Assembly: GCF_002865645.1 (NCBI RefSeq) | Contig: NW_020194664.1 | Location: forward strand, 331,562 to 395,561 | From: Hyaloscypha bicolor E | Lineage: Eukaryota; Ascomycota; Leotiomycetes; Helotiales; Hyaloscyphaceae | Reading direction: 5' to 3' | Length of the DNA stretch: 64,000 nucleotides | Shown: positions 10,791 through 23,925 of the stretch, one piece after another | Numbering within the stretch: the stretch's first letter is position 1 | Layout of the letters: every line of letters begins with the position of its first letter | Position numbers and translations under genes: made by a program | The notes under the pieces: model-generated | What the model was told of the DNA's origin: nothing | Seen by the model: only the letters and a program-made list of their open reading frames with translations | The model's database searches: none

Positions 10791-13700
10791 TTATATATTT
10801 TATAATAAGTAATATAGGAAAGATTAAAACTTTATAATTAAGGTAATATTCTTATAAAATTTTAAGAAATATTTATAAAATAAATTATTAGCTTAGTAAA
10901 TTAGAAAAGAAAAGAATTATTATAATATTTTAAGTCTAAAGTTAAAATATTAAGGATATATAAGTATTAATTTTAGTATTTTATATTAATTTCTAATATA
11001 TCTAGTAATTTAAATATAGATTAGCTATAAGATATAGTTACTAATATAATATATAAAAGTAATAAGAATAGAGGCTAATTATAAAAGAAAAGGAAATAGA
11101 GGAAATAAAATAAGAAATATTATACTAAAATAATATAAATTAGACTTTAGTTAAAAATAGACTTTAATATTCGAAAATAAAGTTATATTATTAATTTATA
11201 TATTATTTTTAGTTATAATAAAGACTAAAATAGAAATAGTATTAGTTTTAGTAAAAAAGCTTATTCCTAAATCCAGAAAAGATATTTAAAAGAGGAAATA
11301 TTCTTAATTTTAAATAGAATAATAAATAGAAACCGGAAATAAGAATTAAAAAGAAATTAGAAATAAGAAATTATATAAATAATCTAAAAAAGCTTTTAAA
11401 GAAAGAAAAAAATACTAAATAAAGAAAAAAAAAGAATTTAGAAAAGTCAGAAAAATTAGTAAAATTATTTTTATTATTTTTATTATTTTTTTTAGTAATA
11501 CTATTAAATATATTTAGTTTAGTAAAAATAAAAAGAAATACTATAGATATTAAGCTAATAAAATAGAAAAGAAAATATAAATAATAGAAATAAAACTAGA
11601 AAAGCTATTACCTTATTATTACTAATACTAAAATTTAATTCTTAATTATATTTATTATTATTAACTAGTTTCTTTTAAATCCCGGTTCTTAAATTAAAAA
11701 ATATATTTAAATAGAAAATTAGTTTTTTAGAAACTTTATTAATAGAAGTCTCAGATATAGAAATTTTATAATTAATTATAAAAGAAATTATTAAAATTAA
11801 TATAGCCAAAAACAAGTATATATTAGTACCGGATTTAAATCTACTATTTATAAAAGCTCCTAAAATACTATAATTTTAGGAAAGTAATATTTCTATATTT
11901 TTAAAATAATATATAGATATATATAAGAACTATTATATTTCTAATAATATTAAAAGAGAAAGATTTATTTATTATATCTTTTCTATTTATAAGAATTAGA
12001 TTAAGGCTATATCGGAATACTATATTAATAATTTAAGAAATTATTAGGAAACCAAGTTATTTAAGGTTTTATTAAAGAAATTCCGAGAATATAACTAGGA
12101 AATACTTAAAATTAGTTATAACTTTCTTAATTAGATTATTATATAAGTCTAGAATAAAGGAATTTCTTCTAAGTCTTATATTAATATATTTAATAAAATA
12201 TTAAAGAAATTACTAAAAAGAGAAAAAATAAAAAAATTACTTAGTATTAAGAATTTATAAGAGAATTATCTATTTTAGTAAGAGATTATATTCTTAAAAA
12301 TATAAACTTTAAGCCTATAAATATTTCTATTTATAAATATAATAAAATATATAAGAAAATAATAATATCTTATTAGTATAAAAAGAAAAAATACTATTTT
12401 AATATTACTAATAACTCAGATATATTTAAATTTAGATAAGAATACTTAAATATAGTAGTTTATAATATAATTCCTAAACTAGAAAATAATTACTTTTTAC
12501 TTGTTTCTTCTATTATATTTTCTAAAGCTATTATAGATATAAATAAAAAAAGAATCTAGCCTATAGCTAATTATATAAAACTTACTAAAAGTAATAAACC
12601 TAAAAGAAATAATATTAATTAGCTAGTTAAAAATCTAGAAAAATTATTTATTACTATTATAATTTAAGAAAACCTATAGAAATAATTTAATATAGCTATT
12701 ATTATAATTCGGGAAAATATTTATAGCCTATTTATATAATCTAGCTAATTATAATAGATATAATAATATTAATAGTCTAGTAAATATAATTTGGGTTTTT
12801 AGAAAAAATATATTAGAAATTATAATAAAGGTTATAAGAAATATTATAGTAGCTATAATAATTAAGCTAGAATAAATAAAGAATCTAAATAATTATATTC
12901 TAGAGAAAGTTAGTCTTAAATATAATTAGAAAATACTATTTAAATTAATATAGCCTATAATATGAATCTAGAATTAAAAAAACAAATTTATTATAAATAT
13001 TATAATAGAAATAATAATAATAATATTAATCTAGAATATATTTATATTTCTTGGTTTTATTATTTACTAATAAAAGAACTTATAAACTATAAATATATTT
13101 ACTAATTTAATAAAGAATAATATAAAGGGCTATTTGAGCCTAAATAAGAAAGTATTTTCTTTTTTTTTACTAATAAATACTAGTAGTTTAACTAAATTAT
13201 TTCCCAAGTTCAAAAAGAAGAATTTGACTATAACTTAAATATTTGACTCAAAAATAACTAGAGATTAATAAGAAATATCTAGTTTATTAAATAAGAAAGA
13301 GAAAAGGGAACTAGCTAACCGGGATTTATATATAAAAGTAAATAAATTATATTTAGGGAATCTAAATAACTATTTTGCCTTAAAGGAAATTATATTAGAA
13401 TTACTAATACTTTAGGTTCTGGAATTAATAAATAATATTAAAATTTAGTTATAAATAGTATTTCTATTAATACTATAATAGGTTACTTATTAAGAAAAAA
13501 TAAAAAAGAAATAAAAATAGCTAAAGAAGTTTTCTAAAAATAAGCCAGAATAAAAGAAAAGCTATTTTATATAAGAGGCTAGAAAAATATTATTCTAAGA
13601 AATAATAAATAAGGAAATAGCCTAGCTAAGAATATAAATATTAATACTTCCGGAAATAAATAAAACGAATTAGGAATCTAGTATATACTTGATTATAATA

Positions 13701-15689
13701 AGTATAGAATTCCTAAAGTTAATTATATTTTAATAAGGCTATTAAAAAATTTTTTATCCTATTTCTAAAAACTTAAAAAAAAAACGAGAATATTTATTAA
13801 TATTTTAAAAATATTAGATCTAGCTATTATATTTCAGAATTAATAAATTAAGAATAATATTTTCTATTTTACTATTTTATAAATAAGAAATATTATTATA
13901 TTAAATATAATTATATATACTAGAAAATCTATAAAACTAGTAATTATAGTTTATATAATAAATAAAATATTTAAGAAATTAAAAATACTAGTTTAGATAT
14001 CTAATATTAATAAAAATTATTTAATTTAAAAGTAATAGTATTAATATTCGGATATTACTAGTTTATAAATATATTATATAATTTCTATATTTCTAATTTA
14101 TATTTTAAGAACCTTAAGAGAATATTAAATATAAAGAAATAATTAATATTAAAACTAAAATTAATATTTTTCCCGAAAAAATCTCTAGAAATATTAATAG
14201 AATAATATATAATACTATAAATTATTAAATATTTATTATTACTAGAATGAAATTTGGATTTATAAAAATAATAAAACTTAGAGCTAAGATTATAAATAGA
14301 ATAAAATACAAAAATATATTCTTTCTAATTAAAAAAACTTTAAAAATCCTATTTAATTAACTATTTTTAGTAAAAATAAAAATAAAAATTATATATAAAA
14401 GTAATAATTTATAGAATAGAAGATTTACTAATTCTAAAAATAACTAGAATACCTATATTATTATAATCATTTTACTTTTAAAAAATACCGGAAAATAGAA
14501 GAAAATAATAATTTAAAAATATTAAGTTTCTAGAATTAAGGAATTAAATAATATAAAATAGAAAACTAAAAAGAAAAAGAAAAAATAAAGCCTAATATTA
14601 TAACTAGTAGTAATATTAGAGAAAATACGAAAATACTAGAATTTCTTACTAATTCTTTTATTTTAGGTTTAGAAGTTTAGGAAATTAATAATATTTTTAA
14701 GAAAACTAAAAGAAAAAAGATTCTAGTTAGAATATTATTAAAAGTAATTCCGGATTTAATAAAAAAAGAAGTAAAAGAAGTATTAAATAAAGATATTTCT
14801 AAAGAAGAAATAAAGTAGTATTTTCTAATAATAAAGAAATATATTTCCGAAACTATAAAATATAGAACCTAAAACTAAAAAGAATTCTAAAATATATAAA
14901 AGCTTAAAGAAAATATATTAAAATACTAAATAAAAAAGTATTTTTTATATCTAAATAAGAAAAAGCTAAATAAAAAGGTTATAAATTTCGGAGATTAGAT
15001 AAAAAGAATATTAGAGAAAATAGCTATAATACTTAAAGAAAAAAAATAATAATTATAGTTTATTTCTAGTTATAAGAATATATAAAATAAAAAATAAAAA
15101 GATTTAATTAATAAATACTAATAATAGAAATAGAAAAGGCTCTAATAAATATCCGGACTAGTTTAAGAAATTTAAAACTAGAGAATATTTATAGAAATAT
15201 ACTAGAAAATATAAAAATTACTTTTTACTAAAAATATTAGCTATTTTAAAAGATTTATAACTTATTCCGGAATATTTTAAATAATTAGATATTAGTAACT
15301 AGCTCTAGAAAGAAAAACTAGCTATATTCCGAGAATTAATAATTAATTAAGAAAATATTATTATATTTAATTAGAAAGAAATAGAAAAAGTTTATAAAAA
15401 TATTAGCTTATTTATTCTAATTAAAACTATTAAATATAAGGCCTAGTAAAAGAAGAATTTCCTATATCTCAAAACTCTAGTACTAGTAATAGTAAAAATA
15501 TTATTAGAATATCTAGATTATAAAGTTCTTAAGAAATATAATAGATCTTACTAGAATTTATAGTTTTTAGTTATAAAAAAAATTACTAGAACTTATAGAC
15601 TAATTAATATTACTATAAAAACAAATTTAATAATTCTATAAAATACTAACTTATTCTTATTTACTAATAAGATTTCGAAGAAATTTACT

Positions 15690-16290
15690 AGATATATTTA
15701 TATTTTTCTAATTAATTTCTTTTCCAAATATAATTAACTTATATTAGATATTTATAATAGAGATTTAATTATATTTATAATATTTTTAGAACTATTAAGA
15801 ATAACTATACTATTTTAAAAAGCTACTAATTTTATTATATAATTTATATAGGTTACTATAATTATTCTAAAGAATATATTTCCTAAAATTACTATATTAT
15901 TTATTTATAATATTAGAATTAAAGGATTTTATATAGACTATAATAAATAATTTATTTTATCTAATATCCGGTATTTTATATTTAAATACTTTTAAAACCT
16001 AGATATAACTTTAAATAGAATTAAATAAGCTAGAGCTAATATTAGAGAAAAATTATAGTTCTATTATAATAGTATAATTATTATTAGCTTTATTTATAGA
16101 ATACTTAAAAAAAGTCTTTTAAGTTCAGAAATTACTAAAATCTTAAAATAAGAATATTATAATAGTATAACTAAAAATAAGGCATTTATTAAAATTATTA
16201 TTTACTATTATATTTAAATTAAAGGCTTTGTAATTATTACTAAACCTATTTTTTACTTAATAAGAAAAGATATAATATAGAACTAGAGTA
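15690..16290 (+). pseudogene. gypsy 1 reverse transcriptase domain relic
   Basis: The frame reads IYNRDLIIFIIFLELLRI, then KATNFIIQFI, then LKNIFPKITILFIYNIRIKG and FYIDYNK at 15,891-15,947. This matches the fungal gypsy RT pattern (DLxAFMTxLGLLRMTxLPQGATNS...FIDDVGVKG). The catalytic FIDD reads FIYN, as expected from G-to-A changes in GAT codons. Further on, SLTYYRIW-like residues (IFKLKG) appear near 16,200. It cannot be functional. Confidence 0.7.
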
Positions 16291-16998
16291 ATAAGCAAAT
16301 ATAAGCTATATAAATTCTTTAAGAAAAGCTTATTACTATTTTAATATTTTATAAATTATATTAGTAATAAATACTAGTCTAGATAAATAGAACAGAACTC
16401 TTAATTAATATAATAATAAAGAGAAAAAGAGAATTATATAATATAAGTCTAAAATCTGAAATAATAGTAAATAAAAATATAATATTACTAAGAGAAAATA
16501 CTAAAAACTAGTAAAGAATTTATAGAAAATATAATTCTAGTTATATAGAATTTATTGTATTCTTAAACTAGATACTAATATACTCGTTATATAGCTAAAT
16601 AAAGTAGCTATAAATCTTTCTAAAGCTCTAGTTACTTATTAGCTAATATAAATTTAATTATTCGATTTTAAAATCAAGTATATTAAAGAAATCAAATATA
16701 TTATTACTAATAAATTATTGAGATATCTATAATAAAAAGGCAATACCGAAAATAATAAGAATATTAATAAATAGTTAGTAATAGAGCTTAATATTATTAG
16801 AATAATATTTATTAGATAAAAAGTTTAGTTAAAAGAAGTAGTTTCGGTTTAGTTATATAATATTATTTTAAGAAATTAGATTCCTAAAATCTTTACCAGA
16901 TATTTAAATAGTAGTATCTAGTTACTAGAAATTAATAATTAAAGCCTTATTATATCTAAAAGCAAATTAATAATATTAAAAAATAATAATATCCGAAA

Positions 16999-17034
16999 GT
17001 TATATAATAAGAATTATAGTCTTTTATATATAAC
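16999..17034. repeat. 36-nt palindrome-like match inside gypsy 1 pol
   Basis: GTTATATAATAAGAATT through CTTTTATATATAAC matches the dispersed palindrome at 10,553 in 33 of 36 positions. It falls in the spacer between the gypsy RNase H and integrase zinc regions and is read there as coding. It may be a chance convergence after RIP rather than an insertion. Confidence 0.3.
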
Positions 17035-18640
17035 CTTTAATAATATAATAAATAATAATACTAACTCCTATATTTTATTTAATAACCCGACTATTTTACT
17101 AGATTTCTTAGATAATAGCTATTTTAAATAATACTAGAATATTATATAATACTTTATAATATTCTTTAGATTAGAAGAAATATCTAAAACCGAGTTTTAA
17201 AAGTTAAATAGAAAAGCTTTAAATTATAATATAAGAGATTAATTATTATAAAGAGTTATATCTAAAATATATCTATTTTGACTTATTATTAATAATTAAA
17301 AGCAAAAGAAGATTATTATTAAAGAGTTATATAATAAGATTAGATATACTAGAAAAGAAAATACTTTTTATTTAGTAACTAGTTATTATTACTAGAAAGA
17401 TTACTATAACTATATATAAAAGTATATTAGTATCTATAAAGTCTATTAATATAAAACTAAAAGAAAATAAAAAAAGCTCTATATTTAATAAAAGCTATAT
17501 TATTTTTCTATTATTTTAAAATTAATATAATTAAATTACTAGATTATAAAAAATATAATTTATTAGTTATTACTAGAAACGACTTCTTAGAATAAATTAA
17601 AGCTAGACCTTAAAGAACCTAACTAGTAAAAAGATTACTAAGTTTATTTAGAAAGAAATTATTTATTAATATAGTTTATTTAGGTAATTTAAAATAAATA
17701 GCAGATTAGAATTTAAAGAAGTAGTAATTTAGAAGCTTAATAAACTAGAAATTAATAGAATTATTATTTCGGCCTATAATTTTAAAGGAAATAATATAAT
17801 TAAAAAAAATATTAATTAATTATTTAAATACTTATTATATTTATAATAGATAGAAAGAAACTTTAGATTAATTTATTATTATATATTCTATTTACTAACC
17901 GAATTATTATATATAGACTAACTAGATTTATTTCCTTTTATATAGTCTATAATAAGAAAGCTATACTTTCTAATCTAGAAAATATTTAAATAAGATAAAG
18001 TCTATAATAAAGAAATATTTCTAAAGATATATATAAAGCAAATATAAATAAGAAATAAAAATATTAAAAAAGCCAGAATAAAAAAGAATAAAAGATATTA
18101 AAAAAGAAAGAAGTAATTTAATATTATTTATTAGATTTATTTAAAGCCTATTTCCGAAAAGAATCTGGTTCTTATATATAATATTAAATTAATAGATTAA
18201 AATAAATTAAGAAATATAAAGCTATTATATTACTAGCTTGGCTTATATAAAATAAGGTATATAGATTAATTAAAAGAATATTATATACTAGAAAAGCTTA
18301 ATAATACTATATTTTAAAAAATATATACTAGAAATTAATTTAAATAATTTATTAAAAGAAATAAATTCTAGTATTTCCCTAAAAACAAAATTAATAATAA
18401 ATATATATTTATAAATAAATATTTTAAAATAGATATAGAATTAGAAAAGAAAGTAGTTATAAAGTACTATAAATAAAATAGTATTTAGAAAATTAAGAAA
18501 GCTATTAGTATTATTATATATATTTCAGAATTACTAGAATTAGAAAAAGTAAAATATATTTCTTTTATAAAAAACCAGAAGAAAGTATCTAATAATAAGA
18601 GCTTTTCTTAATTTGAAATAAAGCTTATTATTTTTGATTC

Positions 18641-20400
18641 TTTATATATTTTTTTATTTTTTCTTTTAATTATTATTTTTAACTTTTAGAAAATATTATT
18701 ATTAGATTATTATTCTAGAAATCAGATAAGCTTTATAATTATCTAATTATTACTATTAGATAGTATTTTTAATATAAGATTCTATTATTAAATCTTGGGA
18801 ATTAAATATAAAGTATTTTTTTTAATATAAAAATAAATAGGAAATTAAGAAATTACCTTACGGATTCTTGATTTCGAACTATAGTACTTTCTTAAAAGTT
18901 CTTATAATATAAATAGTTATTATATATAAAAAAGAAAAGAAGAAAAAAAGAAGACCTTTTATATATTTTTTACTAAATTAGAAATCTTTTAGAAGCTTTA
19001 TTTATCTTTTTAGTTAGCTATTCTTATAGTTTATATCGGTTTAAAGCTTAACTATAATACTTATAGATCTCGATTTTAACTTAAACTACTATTATAAATT
19101 TATTTATAATATTCAAATAAACTTTCTAATTAGAAATTATATATAAATAGAAAAGCCAAACTAAAAGCCCTAAAAAAGAAAAGAGAAATCTTATTAAATC
19201 TAATAGTTATTTCTAAAAGTATTTAATAATATATAATTCTAGAAATCTTTTAGATATTAGATAAACTAGATTTATTTATTTAAAATCTATTTTATATCTA
19301 ACTTATCTTAAACTAAGGAACCTATTTTTTCTCTTATATAATTATAGATATATTTAAGATATATATTAAAGTTTAATTAATATATTATATATTTTTATTT
19401 CTATATAAAAAGAACTTCTTTTATATAGAATCTATCTCCTAATTAAGATATTATTTTATTACTAGAAATCTATTACTTTTTTAAAAAGCTAATATTATTT
19501 ACTAATTCTTATTATTAATTTATTTCTTATTATTAAATATTATTTAAATAATTAAGAAAATACTTTTAATTCTATATTCTTAATATTAATTCGAAATATT
19601 TAATCTTTTTATATTCTATATTAACTTTAATATTAATTATTTTAAACTTAATAATAGTACTATAAACCCTATTTATATTATCTTATAGTTCTTTTTTCTA
19701 TAATTTCCGAAGCTTTTAATATTATTTTTATAGATATAAATATTATTTTAAAATACTAACTAACTAAATAGTTTTATATTATATAAAGTCGACTTTAATA
19801 AATACCAAATAAATATAATTAGCTTTTAGAAGAAATACAAATTAGTTTCAGAAAAAGTAATACTTTATTTTAAGTTATTTCTTAATTTTATTATTCTAAT
19901 TTCTTTTCTATTAATATTTATTTTATACTTTTCTAATATTTTTAATATATTTATATATTTTACTTTTTATATATTTCCTATATTATTTCTCTTCTTTTAT
20001 ATTATTCTTTAAGTTAATAGAGATATTTCTAAATAAATAGAAAATCGGAATATATTTATATTATAAATTTTTTATTATTTTCTTCTATATTCTAATCCTT
20101 TAAATACTATTACTATATTTATATTTCTATTATATTACTTTTTTATTTTTCTATTATTACTCTTTAGTTTAATCTATTTTAATTATTTTCTAGATTATAT
20201 TTCTTTAGATATATATATTTATATTCTTTTTTATAATAAAAGCCTAATTCTATATTTTATCTTTTATAATTATTTCTAATTTATAACTATATTACTTTAA
20301 ATATATCTAATTATTATATCTATTTTCTCTATTATATATATTACTATTTTAGCTTTATTTTCTTATTAGAAAAAAAGAAAAACTCGAATATATATAATAC
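18641..20400. other. T-rich AT block between retroelement relics
   Basis: About 1.8 kb whose plus strand is T-rich, unlike the A-rich gypsy coding on either side. This suggests a relic read on the minus strand. No domain motif or element end could be recognised. It may be the gypsy 1 3' end or another eroded insertion. Confidence 0.35.
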
Positions 20401-23277
20401 TTTTATATAATTCAAGTTTATTCTAATTTATTTTTTATTTTAGAAAGTATTTAAAAGAAATTCTTATAATTTCGAGAACTTTTAACTTTATAACCTATAA
20501 TTATTATAATAATAATAGATATTTAATTCCTTTAAGAATAATAAAATAGCTAAAGAATAGATTTCTCAAGCTAGTAAAATATAATAACTAGTTCTTATAA
20601 GCTATAGTATTATTAAAAGCCTATAGATTAATAGTATTAAAGTTTAGAGTATTAAAAGAGCTTGGGCAATTATAAAAGGCCTACTAATACTAGAAAAAAT
20701 AATTATAATTACTGAATTTAATACGAATATTCTAAATAAGCTAAATAGTATATATAATAAACTCTTAAAGTAAAAGACTTTTATTAGAAATAGAACTAGA
20801 CTAGAATTAACTAAAAAGAAGCTAAAGAACTACTAAGCTAATAATAAGAAATTTGAGAATATTATTAAAAGTATTTCTAAGAATAAATAAGAAAAGCTTA
20901 ATAAAATTAAGACTATAATAAATAGTCTAGAAACCAAGAATTAGAATAAAATTATATTATATAATAAAGCTTTTAGCTAATATATTAATAATATTTATAA
21001 TAACTCTAATAAAAACATTTATAAGAAGTTATATTTCCTTTTTAAAATAAAAGCTTTAATATATAAAGCTATTTAGTTAATTAATAAAGCTATTTTAGAA
21101 TATATTAAAGATAAGAAGTATTAGAATACTAGTACTTTTACTAAATTAGATATTATTAAGGTATTTAAATATATTAAAGCTATTTCAGAACTTAAAGAAT
21201 TAGTTTTTAAGCTACTATTAGCTAATAATCTTAAAGCTAGATAGTATATCTTTAATATTTCCGGAATTCTAATTAAGAGAATTTATAGTAATAAGCCTTT
21301 TCTTACTTTCCGAAATAAGCTTAAAAACTAGGCTTTTATTATAATTTCAGCTTTAACTTAATCGGATTTAGCTAATAAAAATAGAACTAATTTAATATAG
21401 CCTAGTAATAAATCTACTAGTAAAACTAGTAGAACTAGTATAATTAGATAAAAAGAATCTAGTAAAAAAGAAAAATAAGCTAAGCCTAAAACTTCTAATA
21501 AATAATAAAAATCCGAATACTAGTCTAAATATAAGACTAGTAAAATAGAAGAAAACGAAAAAGAAATAAGTAAAGAAAAACTCTTTATTTTAAAAGAAAA
21601 GATACTATCTAGAAAGACTTTTATATCTATATTTAGAATTAAGAAATAAAAGATTAAGGATATTAAATTTGGGGAAATTAAAATTAATTAGTATACTTAT
21701 AAGATATTAGCTAAATAGAAATTAATATTTATTTAGTAAAATAAGTATATTTTTAAAGAAATATATAATAATATTTTAGGACCTATTTATAAGTAAGAAT
21801 ATTATAGAATTACTAATAGATTTCTTAAAGCTTTTTATAACTTATATATTTAATAGTTTACTAATATTTTCTCTATTAATATAAAAGACATTTATATTAT
21901 TAAAAATACTCTAAAGCTAGTTATTAAGATCTATAAAATTATTAAAAGCAAGAAATATGGGATTTCTTTTTTAAAATTCAAGAAATTAAAAAATATAAAT
22001 ATAAGTATTATATTTCTATTTAATTCCGCTCAAATTTATAGCTCTAATTTAATATTATAGTTTCTATTTCTAAATCTAGTATTATTAATCTAAATATAAA
22101 TAGTTATATTTATAAAAAAGATTACCTAAAATAAATTAAAAAGCTTAGTATTTAAAAGCTTTTAATATAAGAAATAGAGATATTATAATTCTATTTCCCG
22201 AAAAATAATATAATAAAATATAGAGATCTATATAATAGTTATTTTATTTTAGCTTCTTAACTCTTAATAGCAGATCTATTAATATAGCTCGGGTTTTATA
22301 AGATACTAAATAAGTATTCTATTTATCTAATTATTTATTTTTAGCTAGCTAGATATTATATTTTTGGAAATATTAATTATAATTAGTATAAAGATAATAC
22401 TAAAGATCTGGCTATTATTAAAGCTTTAAATAGCAAATTCTATTTTAGTAAAAAGTATTAGAATATTAGCTATATTTTTCTTATAAATTATAAGAAGGCT
22501 ACTACTTTTAGTAAGAAGTTTTTTAAGAATATTAATTACTTTTCTATTTCTAATAATTTTGAGCCAGAAATAATAAAGGAAATAGGCGAGTATTTACTAA
22601 AGATAATAGGAGAAAAAACTTCAAATAGAGTCTATTTAATTAGATAAACAAATACTTTTAGCTAGGTAATTTATAAGTCCGGAATTATAAATAAATAATA
22701 ATTCTCGAATAATATAGAAACTAAAAAATAGCTTAATAATAATTTACTATTTAATAGGCCTTTTATTATAATTCTAATAAGTTTAGTTATTATTAAAGAT
22801 AAAATATATGAAAATATAGTTTCTTATAAGGTTATTAAAGTCTTTTATTTAGAGCTTTCTTCTCTTATTAAAGATTAATTTAAGAATACTATAAATAATA
22901 TAAAATTCGAAAGAGTTATTTATTTGAAATATATTAGTATAATTTATAATATAATTTATTATAATAAGCCTTTTTAATATCTAGTAGTAAAAGCAGAAAT
23001 TAAGTAATAGTTAAAAACAGATACTAATTAATATAGAGAACTATATTGGATTTAGTATAAGAATATAACTAAGTGAATTCGGATTACCTTTAAGTAAGTT
23101 CAGAAATATAAAATAAAACTATTTAAGAGTAATAGATTTTATTTTAAATATATTAAGGAAAAATTAAATTAGCTAATAGAAAAGAATCTTAATTATTTTA
23201 TTATTTCGGATTCTAAATAGGATTTTTCTATTATTTTTAGTATTTAGGAAATAAATATAAATAAATAGAGAATTAAA
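20401..23277 (+). other. long RIP-scarred coding relic of unknown family
   Basis: The A-rich plus strand can be read as one protein of roughly 900 residues interrupted mainly by TAG and TAA. Readable pieces include KAWAIIKGLLILEK-like and NISGILIKRIYSNKPFLTF near 21,250-21,320, and a Lys/Ser-rich middle. I do not recognise a domain. It ends just before repeat A copy 2. It could be the gag-like or extra ORF of a retroelement. The coding inference rests only on strand bias and the stop-codon pattern. Confidence 0.35.
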
Positions 23278-23550
23278 TATAATATAGCAGGCTATATTCT
23301 TTAAAAATTCTATTATTTTAGTAGTTTTAAAGTTTTAGTTATATAATAAAGGCTATAGTCTTTTATATATAACTTATAAAAATCATATAAGAAAGCTAGT
23401 TTTTCTATAGTTCTAGAGAATAATTTCTTTTTAATATTTAATTAATTAAGCTTTTATATACTATATATTATTTATATTTTATTATTTATATTTTTTATAT
23501 TATTATTTTATTATTAAGTTCTATTTTATATTCTAGTATATTTTATTATA
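23278..23550. repeat. dispersed repeat A, copy 2 (contains the 36-nt palindrome)
   Basis: Second copy of the repeat at 10,495-10,790, same orientation, with the palindrome at 23,338-23,373. Copia 5'-leader sequence and a copia LTR follow within about 20 bases. This supports a copia origin with the coding part deleted. Confidence 0.55.
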
Positions 23551-23569
23551 GTTTTTTTTTTATATTATA

Positions 23570-23925
23570 TAACTAAATTATAAGTAATAGAATTAATAGT
23601 TATTTTCTCTTTAATTTAAATAATGGCTTTATTCCTAAATAATTGAATCTTAGATAAATATAACTTAATTCTTTCTAATCTATATATATAAACTAATTAG
23701 TATTAGTTTACTAGAAATATATTATATTATTTATATAAGTTAGTAAAGTTATTATTCTTTAGAAATAAGAATTATAGTATTATAGTATTAATATATAATT
23801 CTTAAATCTACTAAATCTAATAGAAACTAGTTACTAATTAAGTTACTTATATCCCGTTATCTCTAGTTACTTCTATATTATATAACTATATTATATAACT
23901 ATTAATAATTATAGCTATACTAATA
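23570..23925 (-). mobile_element. copia fragment: 5' leader plus LTR
   Basis: 23,570-23,700 matches the leader of the full-length copia copy at 60,850-60,994, for example TAATAGAATTAATAGTTATT. 23,701-23,925 is its LTR, running from TATTAGTTTACTAG to GCTATACTAATA. The element lies on the minus strand. The LTR is about 70 bases shorter than the 295-bp LTRs of the complete copy. With repeat A beside it, this looks like a copia element reduced by internal deletion. Confidence 0.65.

Larger units (their letters stand above)
11220..18640 (+). mobile_element. Ty3/gypsy retrotransposon 1, RIP-destroyed gag-pol
   Basis: The plus strand carries a pol polyprotein readable through stop codons. Reverse transcriptase lies at about 15,690-16,290, RNase H at about 16,560-16,760 (including IRLFDF and KYIK), and an integrase zinc region and core at about 17,380-18,340. 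This RT-RNase H-integrase order is that of Ty3/gypsy, not copia. Gag-like A-rich sequence occupies about 11.2-13.1 kb. Stops are mostly TAG or TAA where Trp or Gln is expected. Exact ends are not established: no convincing terminal repeat pair or target duplication was found. Confidence 0.75.

Noticed and set aside
10495..23550. Repeat A copies as the two LTRs of one 13-kb element
   Set aside because: No target duplication or canonical ends, and copy 2 adjoins copia leader and LTR, which points to copia 3' sequence instead.
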